From: Pseudomonas fluorescens | GTDB taxonomy: Bacteria; Pseudomonadota; Gammaproteobacteria; Pseudomonadales; Pseudomonadaceae | DNA length: 64,000 nt | Direction: 5' to 3' | Assembly (NCBI RefSeq): GCF_000802965.1 | Contig: NZ_JSAK01000001.1 | Span: forward strand, 1 to 64,000 | Part shown: piece after piece, positions 1 through 9,248 of the stretch | How positions within the stretch are numbered: the stretch's first letter is position 1 | Layout: every line of letters begins with the position of its first letter | Position numbers and translations under genes: made by a program | Notes under the pieces: model-generated | What the model was told of the DNA's origin: nothing | Seen by the model: the letters and a program-made list of their open reading frames with translations, nothing else | Databases searched by the model: none

Positions 1-323
1 AGCAGTTGGGGTTTTGTTTTGCCCGCAGGAAAGTGGGTGGCGCAACAGTCCTGGTTTCCACGCCGTCATCTATCCGACGTTTCGATACTCAGCGGAGCGA
101 ATGCGCGCCTGTCGCTTCAAGAGAACGCTACTAGCGGCCGATAACCATTTGGTACAGCGATCTTCACTTCTTCTTGCCTTCATTTTGAAAATGCAGTTTA
201 AGAAAAATCGCTTGATAGGTTATGGCTACTGGCTATCATCTGCGCGCCGGAATGGGCAGGTGAAGCTGATCCTGTTTGTTTATTGCCTTCGGTTCTTCTT
301 CTTAAATTGCCTGGAAATCTTCG

Positions 324-1928
324 ATGCTGTCGTATCACCAAAAGAGTTTTTTGATCGTCGATGATTTCTCGGATTTCCGTAGCTCGGTCAGGTCCATGCT
401 GCGGGAGCTAGGCGTCAAGGATGTGGACACTGCCGACACGGGCGAACAGGCGCTGAAAATGTGTTCGCAGAAGTCTTACGACTTTATCCTGCAGGATTTC
501 CATCTGGGCGATGGCAAGAAGAACGGTCAGCAGGTTCTCGAAGATTTGATGATCGAGAAGTTGATCAGCCACGAAAGTGTTTTCGTCATGGTCACTGCTG
601 AAACCAGCCAGGCCATGGTGCTCAGTGCTCTGGAGCACGAACCCGATGCCTACCTGACCAAGCCTTTCAATCGCGCCGGACTAGCCCAGCGCCTGGAGCG
701 TTTGGTGCAGCGCAAGACTCTGCTCAAGCCGATACTGCAAGCGCTTGATCGGGCTAAGCCGGTTGAGGTGCTCAATGCCTGCATCGCCCTGTGCAAGCAA
801 GATATCCGCTATTCGCCGTTGTGCCTGCGATACCGGGCTGATGCCTTGCGTGACCTGAATCAGAATGAAGCGTTGGAACGCCTGTACGACAGCATTATTG
901 CTGATCGTCCTCTGCCGTGGGCATTTGCCGGTCTGGGGCAGTTGCTGTTCAAGCGGGGGCAGGTCAAGCAAGCCAAGGGTGTCTACGAAAAAGCCCTTAA
1001 GGTGTTCCCGATGATGCCGGCGCTCTATGACGGGATGGCCGATGTGCTGGTCGCCGAAGGGGACACCAAGGCAGCCCAAAACGTGCTGGAGGAAGCCATT
1101 CGATTGTCACCGCTGGCGGTGCGTCGGCAAGCGCTACTGGGTAAGTTGGCGATGACCAACGAAGATTTTGACACCGCCTCCAGAGCCTACCGCCAGGCAG
1201 TTTCGCAAGGTGCCCAGTCACGCTTCAAGGATGCGGAAAGTAATCTTGGGCTGGCCCACGCCTTGATCAGCAAAGGCAGCGAAAGAGGTCTGGATACCCG
1301 GACCCGGCTGGAAATCAATACGACATTGAGTGCCGTGGCCAAAGAGAACCCCACCGATCCTGGCCTGCAAATTCGTGCGCGGCTGATGAAAGCCACCAGT
1401 CTGCTGCTTAATGACGGCGAAACCGCAGAGAAGCTCACCGAGCAAGCCATGATGCGTCTCGACGGCATGGAGCAGTTCATGAGTGCCGAAGCGGCGCTAT
1501 TGGTGGCCAAGCAACTGCAAATGCTCGGGAAGCCGCAAGCGGGCGCCTCGATGCTGAAAAACTGTGCGGAAATTTACGGCGACGATCCGGCGGTCATGAA
1601 AGACATCGCCAAGCTCACCGATGACCCGACGATCCTCAATTCCGGCAATGCCGCGGCTGATCTCAACCGTCAAGGCGTACGGGTCTACAAGACCGGCAAT
1701 CTCGTTGAGGCGCGGGATGTCTTCCGCAAAGCCCTGGCGCTGCAGCCAAAGAACATCAGTATCGCGTTGAACATGGCGCAGGCACTCTTGCATCGCACCG
1801 ATACCAGTGCGCCCTCGGCCGAGCTCGAAGAATGTCGAACCTGCCTGAAAATGGTCGGTTTGATGCCTGATAGCGACGCACGTTACCCACGTTATCAAAA
1901 GCTGAAAAGCAAGGCATTTGGCGAATGA
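324..1928 (+). CDS. Response regulator with C-terminal TPR repeats
   Basis: A 534-residue cytoplasmic protein. Residues 8-125 form a receiver domain: acidic pair D13/D14, phospho-acceptor D58 (LQDFHLGDG), T91 and K113 (TKPF). The rest, from about residue 140, is helical with TPR-like repeats (about 195-300 and 450-490, e.g. FRKALALQPKNISIALNMAQALL). There is no DNA-binding domain, so output is probably through protein contacts. The stop overlaps the next gene's start by four bases; that gene is a histidine kinase and presumably the cognate partner. The start at 324 leads straight into the receiver fold but has only a weak ribosome site. The target process is unknown. The 323 bases upstream show no gene I can support. 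Confidence 0.85.
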   Translation: MLSYHQKSFLIVDDFSDFRSSVRSMLRELGVKDVDTADTGEQALKMCSQKSYDFILQDFHLGDGKKNGQQVLEDLMIEKLISHESVFVMVTAETSQAMVLSALEHEPDAYLTKPFNRAGLAQRLERLVQRKTLLKPILQALDRAKPVEVLNACIALCKQDIRYSPLCLRYRADALRDLNQNEALERLYDSIIADRPLPWAFAGLGQLLFKRGQVKQAKGVYEKALKVFPMMPALYDGMADVLVAEGDTKAAQNVLEEAIRLSPLAVRRQALLGKLAMTNEDFDTASRAYRQAVSQGAQSRFKDAESNLGLAHALISKGSERGLDTRTRLEINTTLSAVAKENPTDPGLQIRARLMKATSLLLNDGETAEKLTEQAMMRLDGMEQFMSAEAALLVAKQLQMLGKPQAGASMLKNCAEIYGDDPAVMKDIAKLTDDPTILNSGNAAADLNRQGVRVYKTGNLVEARDVFRKALALQPKNISIALNMAQALLHRTDTSAPSAELEECRTCLKMVGLMPDSDARYPRYQKLKSKAFGE

Positions 1929-2617
1929 ACGACAATCAGCAGGCACTGGATTTCTCCACGGTGATTGCTTCCACCGTGCACGACATGAAGAATTCTTTGG
2001 CCATGCTGATGCAGGCCCACAGCCAATGGCTGGCGAAACTGCCCGACCCTGCGCGCGTCACCCCGGAACAGGGCGTGATCGAATTCGAGTTCGCTCACCT
2101 CAACGGATTGTTGGTGCAGTTGCTGGGCCTCTACAAACTGGGTGTCAACCAGATGCCCCTGCAACCTGCCTATCACGAACTGGACGACTTCATCGAAGCA
2201 CAATTGGCGTGTCATCAAGATGTCTTCGCGAGCCGTGGTATTGCCGCGACCTACGAAGTCGATCCGTTGAGCCCGCTGGGTTTCTTCGATCGTGAATTGA
2301 TCGCTTCGGTGCTGGCCAACAGCATCAACAATGCCATTCGTTTTGCGCGTCATGCGGTGTTGGTCAGCGTCAGTGACGAGGCCGGGCAACTGGTGCTGAC
2401 CATCAACGACGATGGCGAAGGTTATCCAGCCGAGATGATTGAGCGTCAGGCCGATTACGTACAAGGCATTAATCACAGCAGCGGCAGTACCGGGTTGGGT
2501 CTGTATTTTGCCGGCCGGATTGCAGCGTTGCATCAGCGTAATGGTGTCGGCGGGCGCACCGAAATCAGCAACGGCGGCCCCTTGGGTGGTGGCGTCTTCA
2601 ATCTCTACCTGCCCTGA
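1925..2617 (+). CDS. Small soluble sensor histidine kinase
   Basis: A 230-residue kinase with no membrane segment or separate sensor domain. The likely phospho-accepting histidine is H19 (VHDMKNS), unusually close to the N terminus. The HATPase domain shows an N box (LANSINNAIRFA), a G1 box (INDDGEGY) and a G2 box (GSTGLGLYFAGR). The ATGA overlap with the preceding TPR response regulator implies translational coupling. The signal must come from another protein or from the TPR partner. The family call is firm; the pathway is unknown. Confidence 0.85.
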   Translation: MNDNQQALDFSTVIASTVHDMKNSLAMLMQAHSQWLAKLPDPARVTPEQGVIEFEFAHLNGLLVQLLGLYKLGVNQMPLQPAYHELDDFIEAQLACHQDVFASRGIAATYEVDPLSPLGFFDRELIASVLANSINNAIRFARHAVLVSVSDEAGQLVLTINDDGEGYPAEMIERQADYVQGINHSSGSTGLGLYFAGRIAALHQRNGVGGRTEISNGGPLGGGVFNLYLP

Positions 2618-2727
2618 AAAAACGCAGCTTCTACATTTTGTTCTCGACCTGCTTGATATTCTGAACACGCGGAGCCTATTTTGTACGGGTCGCCGTTCGC
2701 GGCCCGTACAACAACAAGGATTGCGTC

Positions 2728-4071
2728 ATGACAACCGATGGCCTGGGTTCACTCGCTCAGCGATTGACGGGCATTGATGAGATTGAATGTGTCACGCCGG
2801 ATTTGAATGGCGTGCCACGGGGCAAGGTGATGACCTCCGAGGGTTTCCTTGCAGGACGGCGTTTGCAGATGGCGCGGGGTGTACTGCTGCAATGCATCAT
2901 GGGCGGATACCCGCCAGCGCGTTTTTACGGTAGTGATGATGGTGACCTGGCGCTGGTTCCAGACCCAGCGCAGATCCATCGATTGCCCTGGAGCACGCAA
3001 CCGCGCGCATTCGCCATTTGTGATGCGGACGAGTTGACCGGCGCAAGTTCCAGTCTCTCGACGCGTGGCCTGCTCAAATCAGTCATCGCTCGGTACGCGA
3101 CTCTTGGCTTGGCGCCGGTGGTGGCGACCGAAGTGGAGTTTTTTGTCTTTGCTTCCAACACCGACCCGACTCAACCCTTCCTGCCGCCAGTGGGCCTGGA
3201 TGGCCGTCGTGAGGAGGGGCATTCGGCGTTCAGTGTCAGTTCCATTAACGGATTGCGGCCTTTCTTCAGTGAGGTCTATGAAGCCATGGCCGCGTTGGGC
3301 CTGCCTCGCGATACCTTCATGCACGAAATGGGTGTCAGTCAGTTCGAGATCAACCTGCTGCATGGCGATCCGCTGCTGCTGGCCGACCAGACATTCCTGT
3401 TCAAACATTTGCTGAAAGAAATTGCGCTCAAGCACGGTTTGATCGTGGTTTGCATGGCCAAACCATTGGCGCATACGCCAGGCAGTTCGATGCATATTCA
3501 CCAGAGCATCGTCGATATCGGCACCGGACAAAACGTGTTCAGTGACGAGGCCGGTCAGGCGACGGCGACGTTCCGTCATTTCATCGCCGGCCAGCAGGCC
3601 GCAATGGCGGACTTCACCGCGCTGTTTGCACCGAACGTGAACTCGTATCAGCGCTTGTGCCATCCCTTCGCATCACCGAATAATGCCTGCTGGTCCCATG
3701 ACAATCGGGCGGCCGGGTTGCGCATTCCGGCCAGTTCGCCGGTCGCTCGTCGGGTCGAAAACCGATTGCCTGGGGCTGATGCCAACCCGTATCTGGCGAT
3801 CGCGGCGAGTCTGGCCGCGGGGTTGCATGGCATTGAGCACCGACTGGAGCCGAGTGAGCCGATCCAGGGCGAATTCGAAGTGCCGGACAATCTTTCGTTA
3901 CCCTGTACCTTGCATGCAGCACTTGAACGTCTGAAACGTAGCCAATTGGCGAAGGAACTGTTCGGCGAGGAGTTCATCGAAGGCTACATCGCTTCGAAGA
4001 CCATGGAGTTGACCAGTTTCTATGATGAAATTACTCCCTGGGAACGGCGTGTTCTAGCAGCCCAGGCCTGA
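2728..4071 (+). CDS. Glutamine synthetase family protein (gamma-glutamylpolyamine synthetase-like)
   Basis: A 447-residue member of the glutamine synthetase superfamily, most like PuuA/SpuI enzymes that ligate glutamate to putrescine or other polyamines using ATP in catabolism. Visible landmarks are the acidic metal-binding segment (ATEVEFFVF), the nucleotide/metal histidine segment (SMHIHQS), the PNVNSYQRL motif typical of this branch, and RIPASSPVARRVENRLPGADANPYLA near the C terminus. Length fits type-III-like ligases. An AAGGA ribosome site precedes the ATG. It stands apart from the two-component pair upstream by about 110 bases, and an MFS transporter follows 69 bases downstream, possibly for a related amine substrate. 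The actual amine cannot be read from sequence. Confidence 0.85.
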   Translation: MTTDGLGSLAQRLTGIDEIECVTPDLNGVPRGKVMTSEGFLAGRRLQMARGVLLQCIMGGYPPARFYGSDDGDLALVPDPAQIHRLPWSTQPRAFAICDADELTGASSSLSTRGLLKSVIARYATLGLAPVVATEVEFFVFASNTDPTQPFLPPVGLDGRREEGHSAFSVSSINGLRPFFSEVYEAMAALGLPRDTFMHEMGVSQFEINLLHGDPLLLADQTFLFKHLLKEIALKHGLIVVCMAKPLAHTPGSSMHIHQSIVDIGTGQNVFSDEAGQATATFRHFIAGQQAAMADFTALFAPNVNSYQRLCHPFASPNNACWSHDNRAAGLRIPASSPVARRVENRLPGADANPYLAIAASLAAGLHGIEHRLEPSEPIQGEFEVPDNLSLPCTLHAALERLKRSQLAKELFGEEFIEGYIASKTMELTSFYDEITPWERRVLAAQA

Positions 4072-4140
4072 CGCACCGTCTATATGGGGCTATCTTTTCG
4101 GTAGCCCGATTCTCACTGCAAGGAGCCGCTCGGAACGCCG

Positions 4141-5511
4141 ATGCGCCAAATCTGGAAACCCTTTCGAGCGCTGTATTTCGCCTCGCTGATGATGTTGATC
4201 GGCTCCGGCTTGCTGAGTACTTACCTGGGCTTGCGCCTGGCGGCTGATAATGTCGACAGTTTGTGGGTCGGTGCGTTGATGGCGGCCAACTATTTCGGCC
4301 TGGTGCTGGGCGGCAAGATCGGCCATCGCCTGATTGCCCGGGTCGGGCATATCCGGGCCTATTCCGCCTGCGCCGGGATCGTCGGCGCGGCGGTGCTCGG
4401 TCATGGGTTGGTCGACTGGTTGCCCGCCTGGCTATTCCTGCGGGTCATCGTCGGCCTTGGCATGATGTGCCAGTACATGGTCATCGAGAGCTGGCTCAAT
4501 GAGCAGGCCGAAGCTTCGCAGCGTGGTGCGGTGTTCAGCGGCTACATGATCGCCTCGTACCTGGGGCTGGTGCTGGGTCAGTTGATTCTGGTCATGCACC
4601 CAGGGCTGGGTTTGGAACTGTTGATGCTGGTCGCGCTGTGCTTTGCCCTGTGTCTGGTGCCTGTCGCCCTGACCCGGCGAATTCACCCGGCGCCATTGCA
4701 TCCGGCGCCGATGGAGCCGCGGTTCTTCATCAAGCGCGTGCCGCAGTCGCTGAGCACTGTGCTGGGCGCGGGGCTGATCATCGGTTCGTTCTACGGTCTG
4801 GCGCCGCTGTATGCCTCGCAGCAAGGGTTGTCCACGGAGCAGGTCGGTCTGTTCATGGGTAGCTGCATTTTTGCCGGTCTGCTGGTGCAGTGGCCGTTGG
4901 GCTGGTTGTCCGACCGTTATGACCGGGCGCTGTTGATCCGCTGTTTTGCGCTGATACTGGCCCTTGCCGCGTTGCCGTTGGCGATTTTGAAACAGGTGCC
5001 ACTTGAGGTGTTGTTTATCGCCGGGTTCCTCTGCTCGCTGGTGAAGTTCTGCCTTTATCCGCTGGCGGTAGCGTTCTCCAATGACCACGTTGAGGCGGAC
5101 CGTCGGGTATCACTGACGGCAATGTTGCTGGTGACCTACGGCGTTGGTGCCAGCATCGGTCCGCTGGCCGCTGGCGTGCTGATGAAGCTGTTCGGCAGCC
5201 AGATGCTCTATGCATTTTTCAGCTTCTTCGCGTTGGTGCTGGTGTGGCGAATCCGCCCGAAAGCGGTGACCAATCTGCATCAGGTGGACGACGCGCCGCT
5301 GCATCACGTCGCCATGCCGGACAGTATGTCGAGCTCGCCGCTGGTGGCTTGCCTCGATCCGCGGGTCGATGAGCAGGTGGTACAGGATCAGATGCAGAAC
5401 CCGGTCGATCCGGAGATGACTCCTGAATCGGAGGCCGAACCTGAAAGCGATCCTCAACCGAAAGACCCTGACGCGGGTCGAGAGCAAAGCTTCACTGAAG
5501 CCCGGCCTTAA
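4141..5511 (+). CDS. MFS transporter, YcaD-like
   Basis: A 456-residue inner-membrane transporter with about twelve hydrophobic segments in two halves and a short central loop (ARG/HIS-rich RRIHPAPLHP near residues 180-195). The last 75 residues form a hydrophilic, acidic, proline-rich cytoplasmic tail, longer than usual for the family. The motif GWLSDRYDRALLIR is the typical MFS loop 8-9 signature. It begins 69 bases after the synthetase gene and is closed by a strong hairpin terminator. The substrate is unknown; drug/metabolite efflux or amine uptake are both possible. Confidence 0.85.
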   Translation: MRQIWKPFRALYFASLMMLIGSGLLSTYLGLRLAADNVDSLWVGALMAANYFGLVLGGKIGHRLIARVGHIRAYSACAGIVGAAVLGHGLVDWLPAWLFLRVIVGLGMMCQYMVIESWLNEQAEASQRGAVFSGYMIASYLGLVLGQLILVMHPGLGLELLMLVALCFALCLVPVALTRRIHPAPLHPAPMEPRFFIKRVPQSLSTVLGAGLIIGSFYGLAPLYASQQGLSTEQVGLFMGSCIFAGLLVQWPLGWLSDRYDRALLIRCFALILALAALPLAILKQVPLEVLFIAGFLCSLVKFCLYPLAVAFSNDHVEADRRVSLTAMLLVTYGVGASIGPLAAGVLMKLFGSQMLYAFFSFFALVLVWRIRPKAVTNLHQVDDAPLHHVAMPDSMSSSPLVACLDPRVDEQVVQDQMQNPVDPEMTPESEAEPESDPQPKDPDAGREQSFTEARP

Positions 5512-5522
5512 AATCCAGGCAT

Positions 5523-5561
5523 AAAAAACGGGCAGTCACCGCAAGGGACTGCCCGTTTTTT
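5523..5561. terminator. Bidirectional Rho-independent terminator
   Basis: A 15-base perfect inverted repeat (arm ends in CGGGCAGTC) with a ten-base-class loop and A/T runs at both ends. It lies between the converging MFS gene and ycgR, so it can end both transcripts. Confidence 0.9.
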
Positions 5562-5576
5562 ATTTTTACTGCTGTA

Positions 5577-6323
5577 TCAGAAATCGTCTTTGTCGAAGCG
5601 CCGCGCTTCGCGTTGCAACTGGTAGACGAATCGCTCGACCTGGCGCTGTACCAGCCCGCTCATGTTATGGAAGCGTACACCGGCGAAAGTAGTGGAGATC
5701 TTTTCTTCGAAATGCAGATAACGCAGTTCGACCGGCGCCGTCATATTGCCGAAAGGCAGGGCGGCCATGAAGCGGTCGTAGACCTGACCTAATTGCAGAC
5801 TGCCAGTGATGTCGCCGGCGAAGCGCAGTTTGCAACCGGTGGCCGAGATGTCCAGCAGTTTGCCACTGATCGGCGTCTTGAGTTTCTCGCCATCCAGATC
5901 GACATCGACCAATTGGGCCAGCTTCAAGGCAGCACGGAACGCATTGCGACGCTGGTGGTAGACCACCTCGTCGGGCAGGGTGCCACGGTAGCAGCGACTA
6001 CCACTGGATTCGTCGAGGGTCATCGGACCGTTGCTTTCCCAGGCAATTCGCACGCCTTCGTGGAAGCCTTCGATCTTGAACGGCTCGCCGGCCATCAAAA
6101 AGCGTTCGCCGTCACGCGGAATCATCTCGTCCATGGCAATCATGTTGCTGTCACGGTCAACGGCCACCAGATAGGTCTGGAAGCGCTGGCTGCGCTCGTT
6201 GAAGGTGATGATTAGCGGGTCATGACTTTCGTGCAACTGGCGCAGGTTGCTGGAGATTTCCAGAGGCGTGCTGAGCACCTTGGGTGGCTGCGGAGAATCT
6301 TCCGCACTTAAGGCATTGGACAC
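5577..6323 (-). CDS. ycgR: Flagellar brake protein YcgR (c-di-GMP-binding PilZ protein)
   Basis: A 248-residue protein with an N-terminal YcgR domain (about 20-125) and a C-terminal PilZ domain (about 128-240). The c-di-GMP-binding residues are present: the arginine motif RRNAFR and the D-I-S-A-T-G motif (DxSxxG). The family slows flagellar rotation when c-di-GMP is high. GTG start with GGAG upstream. It lies 92 bases behind flgN, so it is probably the last gene of a flgM-flgN-ycgR transcript, consistent with its role. Confidence 0.95.
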   Translation of the reverse strand: MSNALSAEDSPQPPKVLSTPLEISSNLRQLHESHDPLIITFNERSQRFQTYLVAVDRDSNMIAMDEMIPRDGERFLMAGEPFKIEGFHEGVRIAWESNGPMTLDESSGSRCYRGTLPDEVVYHQRRNAFRAALKLAQLVDVDLDGEKLKTPISGKLLDISATGCKLRFAGDITGSLQLGQVYDRFMAALPFGNMTAPVELRYLHFEEKISTTFAGVRFHNMSGLVQRQVERFVYQLQREARRFDKDDF

Positions 6324-6415
6324 GGTTAATCAATCTCCAGACAAAATTTGACTACGGCGAGCCAGCATATTGCCAGCATGTTTCGCGACTTGATAGAGGG
6401 GGCTCATCGACCGGC

Positions 6416-6883
6416 TTAAGCCTGACTGAGCGGGCGCGGTTTCACAAGCTTGGAGAATGATCCGCTGGCATCGTAGAGCGCGGGAGGTTCGCCGCCGGTG
6501 AGGATTTTCAGCTGGGTAGCCGTGGCAGCTTGCTGCACCAGGATTGACTGGCCATTGCTGGCATTGGTGGCTTGGCACTGGGCCAGGAGATCGGTCAGTA
6601 CATCGCTTTGCGTAAGCAACGCCTCACCAACGCTCGACTGGCTTGCCAGTTGCTCCAAACCGCTACGGTTGGTCGGCAGGTTGAGGCTGGCAAGAATTTC
6701 ACTGCGCTTGCGGCCATGCTGTTCGAGCAAAATGATCAGCGCCTGTTTCTGCGCGAGAACATCTTCAAGTAGAGGCATGTCGCGGCCATGCAAGGCGAGG
6801 GACTCGGTCTGCAGCAGCTCGAGCAAATGTTGCGCTGGAGCAAAGTCGTCGGTGATCAGTTGCAATAAATTAGTGTCGTGCAT
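6416..6883 (-). CDS. flgN: Flagellar export chaperone FlgN
   Basis: A 155-residue, mostly helical protein matching the FlgN/FlhA-chaperone family. FlgN binds hook-associated proteins FlgK and FlgL before export. The QKQALIILLEQHGRKRSEILASLNLP segment is characteristic. It is 48 bases downstream of flgM and in the same direction, the usual flgMN pair. Confidence 0.92.
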   Translation of the reverse strand: MHDTNLLQLITDDFAPAQHLLELLQTESLALHGRDMPLLEDVLAQKQALIILLEQHGRKRSEILASLNLPTNRSGLEQLASQSSVGEALLTQSDVLTDLLAQCQATNASNGQSILVQQAATATQLKILTGGEPPALYDASGSFSKLVKPRPLSQA

Positions 6884-6931
6884 GGCTGGCCTTGGGTTTT
6901 AAGCGTCCAAAAGCCTGGCGCCGGCCGTGGC

Positions 6932-7258
6932 CTAGCGCTGGGCTTCGAAGTTGAGCAGTTTGCTGGCTACACGGTTGCTGTCGACTTTGTAGCTGCCATC
7001 GGCAATCGCTGCTTTCAACTCGGCCACGCGGGCGTTGTCGACGACAGGCTGATCGCGCAGCGTATCAGTGACCTTTTGCAACTGCTGAGCCTCATTGCTG
7101 AGATGTACCGATTCCCCGCTTTTGACGGTACCGGCCTGTTCGGCCGGGGTATTCAGCGGCGCGGAGTTGCCAGCTTCGGCGGTTTCCTTGGTGGCGCTGG
7201 TACGTGTACTGCCCGTAAGTGACGAGGAGCTGTTCAAACGGCTGAAATCAATGACCAT
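6932..7258 (-). CDS. flgM: Anti-sigma-28 factor FlgM
   Basis: A 108-residue protein. The N terminus starts [11 protein letters not shown]; the C-terminal half ([12 protein letters not shown]... and [26 protein letters not shown]) is the FliA-binding region of FlgM. It holds FliA inactive until the hook is complete and FlgM is exported. An AGAGG ribosome site precedes the ATG. A near-consensus FliA promoter lies just upstream, so the anti-sigma factor appears to be under the control of the sigma factor it inhibits. Confidence 0.95.
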   Translation of the reverse strand: MVIDFSRLNSSSSLTGSTRTSATKETAEAGNSAPLNTPAEQAGTVKSGESVHLSNEAQQLQKVTDTLRDQPVVDNARVAELKAAIADGSYKVDSNRVASKLLNFEAQR

Positions 7259-7294
7259 GATAAAAAACCTCTGGGAATTTGGACGCTTGCCATG

Positions 7295-7321
7295 TTTTCG
7301 GCCCTTCCCTGAAAAACTTTA
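7295..7321 (-). promoter_or_regulatory. Sigma-28 (FliA) promoter for flgM
   Basis: Read on the minus strand: TAAAGTTT, an exact 11-base spacer, then GCCGAAAA. The FliA consensus is TAAAGTTT-N11-GCCGATAA, so only one base differs. It lies 37 bases upstream of the flgM ATG and downstream of flgA, giving flgM-flgN-ycgR their own late promoter. Confidence 0.9.
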
Positions 7322-7424
7322 GGCCCATTTATCAATGAGCGTGCGCGCGTCAGCGTTTGCCCGGCATGGGACACAGTTTAGGGAACAGCCTCGGTCAGCG
7401 CCACAGCTTCACCAAAAGAGGTTC

Positions 7425-8186
7425 CTACATGGACACTTCCACCTGGCCCGGCGCGGTCACTTGCGCCTTGATCACTCGCTTGGAGTTGAGGTTTTTCACT
7501 CGGATCTGTTCGCTCATGCCGCCGTTGGCCAGCGCTTCGCCCGGCATGCGCACGCTGAGCGTACCACTGCGGGCGGTAATCACCACCTGATCGCCCTTGC
7601 GGATCACTTCCGCCTGTTCGAGATTCACCAAGGTAATCACCTGATCAGCGACCATTGGTCGGGTAAGTCGTTGCCCGATCGCCTGATCCACGGAGGTCAG
7701 GTAGCCCTGGCTGATCAGACTGATATCGCGCTCGCGCAGAAGGACATCTGCAGGCTCGACGATACCCGCGCGCCGCAGCGGTCGGGCGGTGGTCACAACG
7801 TCGCGAAACAGGCGCACTTGAGCGGGTACGAAGACCGTCCAGGGGGACGAACCCTCACAGCGAACCTTGACCGTGACGCGCCCCAACGGCTTGGCCGGGC
7901 TCTCCAGCGTGGCTGTCAATTCCTTGTCGCACATTGGCATGTGCATGCGTGGATCGAGCTGGTTGACCTGGATTTCATAGCGACCTTCCGTTTGACTGGT
8001 TGCCAGATAGTCCTCTACGGTGAATTCAAGAAAGCCCTGGGTGACGCCGATAAGCATGTCAGGCAAGGTAACCGCGTCAGCAAGGGCAGGGCTGCCAGCG
8101 TTGAACAGGCACACAGCCGCCAACACGCCGAGGCATTTGCGGTAGAGCGTGGTCAGGCGTCGGGAAAATGTCGGTTCTGTGTTCAT
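7425..8186 (-). CDS. flgA: Flagellar P-ring assembly chaperone FlgA
   Basis: A 253-residue periplasmic protein with a signal peptide (basic RRLTTLYRK, hydrophobic core, cleavage near ALA-DA at about residue 37) and a C-terminal SAF domain (RDVVTTARPLRRAGIVEPADVLLRERDI...). FlgA helps FlgI assemble into the P ring. The next gene, flgM, is 166 bases further and has its own promoter. The start at 8186 gives a good signal peptide but lacks a ribosome site and lies about two bases from the transcription start predicted from the sigma-54 promoter, so the start is not certain. Confidence 0.93.
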   Translation of the reverse strand: MNTEPTFSRRLTTLYRKCLGVLAAVCLFNAGSPALADAVTLPDMLIGVTQGFLEFTVEDYLATSQTEGRYEIQVNQLDPRMHMPMCDKELTATLESPAKPLGRVTVKVRCEGSSPWTVFVPAQVRLFRDVVTTARPLRRAGIVEPADVLLRERDISLISQGYLTSVDQAIGQRLTRPMVADQVITLVNLEQAEVIRKGDQVVITARSGTLSVRMPGEALANGGMSEQIRVKNLNSKRVIKAQVTAPGQVEVSM

Positions 8187-8198
8187 GAAGAGATAAAA

Positions 8199-8214
8199 AG
8201 CAAGCGCCGTGCCG
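8199..8214 (-). promoter_or_regulatory. Sigma-54 promoter for flgA
   Basis: On the minus strand: CGGCACG, a four-base spacer, TTGCT. This matches the RpoN consensus TGGCACG-N4-TTGCW with one mismatch. Early flagellar genes of pseudomonads are known to be FleQ/RpoN dependent. Confidence 0.75.
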
Positions 8215-8269
8215 TTTAGTGATGAATGTGCGTCGCAACAACACTTAGCGTTGGTTTAGGAGTCTGGGC

Positions 8270-9202
8270 ATGGCTGGTGTAATGGATTCGGTGAACCAGC
8301 GCACGCAACTGGTGGGGCAGAATCGCCTTGAGCTGTTGTTGTTCCGTCTCGACGGCCAGCAGCTGTATGGGATCAACGTGTTCAAGGTGCGGGAGGTGCT
8401 GCAATGCCCGAAATTGACGTTGATGCCCAAGTCCAGTCCTGTCGTGTGCGGCGTGGCGAACATTCGGGGGGCGACCATTCCGATCCTGGATCTGGCGATG
8501 GCAACCGGCTCCGGTGCGTTGAAGGACAAGAACAATCCTTTCGTGATCATCACGGAGTACAACACCAAGACCCAGGGTTTCCTGGTGCGTTCGGTGGAGC
8601 GCATTGTGAACATGAACTGGGAAGAGATTCATCCGCCACCCAAGGGCACCGGGCGCGATCACTACCTCACGGCAGTGACTCGGGTCGACAATCAGTTAGT
8701 CGAAATCATCGACGTCGAGAAGGTGCTGGCGGAAGTGGCGCCGACGCCGGAAGCGATTTCCGTGGGTGTGGTCGATGTCGAAACCCAGCACAAGGCGCTG
8801 TCCTTGCGCGTGCTGACGGTCGATGACTCGTCGGTGGCGCGCAAGCAGGTCACGCGTTGCCTGCAAACGGTCGGTGTCGAAGTGGTGGCGTTGAACGACG
8901 GCCGGCAAGCGCTGGATTACCTGCGCAAACTGGTCGACGAGGGGAAGAAGCCGGAAGAAGAGTTCCTGATGATGATCTCCGACATCGAGATGCCGGAGAT
9001 GGACGGATACACGCTGACGGCCGAGATCCGCAACGACCCTCGCATGCAAAAGCTTCATATCATCCTGCATACTTCGTTGTCGGGTGTGTTCAATCAGGCG
9101 ATGGTCAAGAAGGTCGGTGCCGATGACTTCCTTGCCAAATTCCGACCTGATGACCTGGCATCCCGGGTAGTCGACCGGATTAAAGCAGCAGACATCAACT
9201 AG
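8270..9202 (+). CDS. cheV: Chemotaxis coupling protein CheV (CheW-receiver fusion)
   Basis: A 310-residue cytoplasmic protein. Residues about 15-155 are a CheW-like coupling domain (LELLLFRLDGQQLYGINVFKVREV). Residues about 180-305 are a receiver domain with the acidic pair in VDDSS, the acceptor Asp in ISDIEMPEMDGY and Lys in LAKF; the usual proline after that lysine is phenylalanine. CheV couples receptors to CheA and is thought to buffer phosphoryl flow. AGGAG precedes the ATG. cheR follows 46 bases later. Confidence 0.95.
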   Translation: MAGVMDSVNQRTQLVGQNRLELLLFRLDGQQLYGINVFKVREVLQCPKLTLMPKSSPVVCGVANIRGATIPILDLAMATGSGALKDKNNPFVIITEYNTKTQGFLVRSVERIVNMNWEEIHPPPKGTGRDHYLTAVTRVDNQLVEIIDVEKVLAEVAPTPEAISVGVVDVETQHKALSLRVLTVDDSSVARKQVTRCLQTVGVEVVALNDGRQALDYLRKLVDEGKKPEEEFLMMISDIEMPEMDGYTLTAEIRNDPRMQKLHIILHTSLSGVFNQAMVKKVGADDFLAKFRPDDLASRVVDRIKAADIN

Positions 9203-9248
9203 GGGCGTTCGGTCCCTGGCAGTCAACACGATTTTAGAGGCGGCAGCA

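Noticed and set aside
14..364. Open frame of 116 codons at the left edge
   Set aside because: No family, no ribosome site, unusual composition (phenylalanine-rich end), and it overlaps the start of the TPR response regulator.
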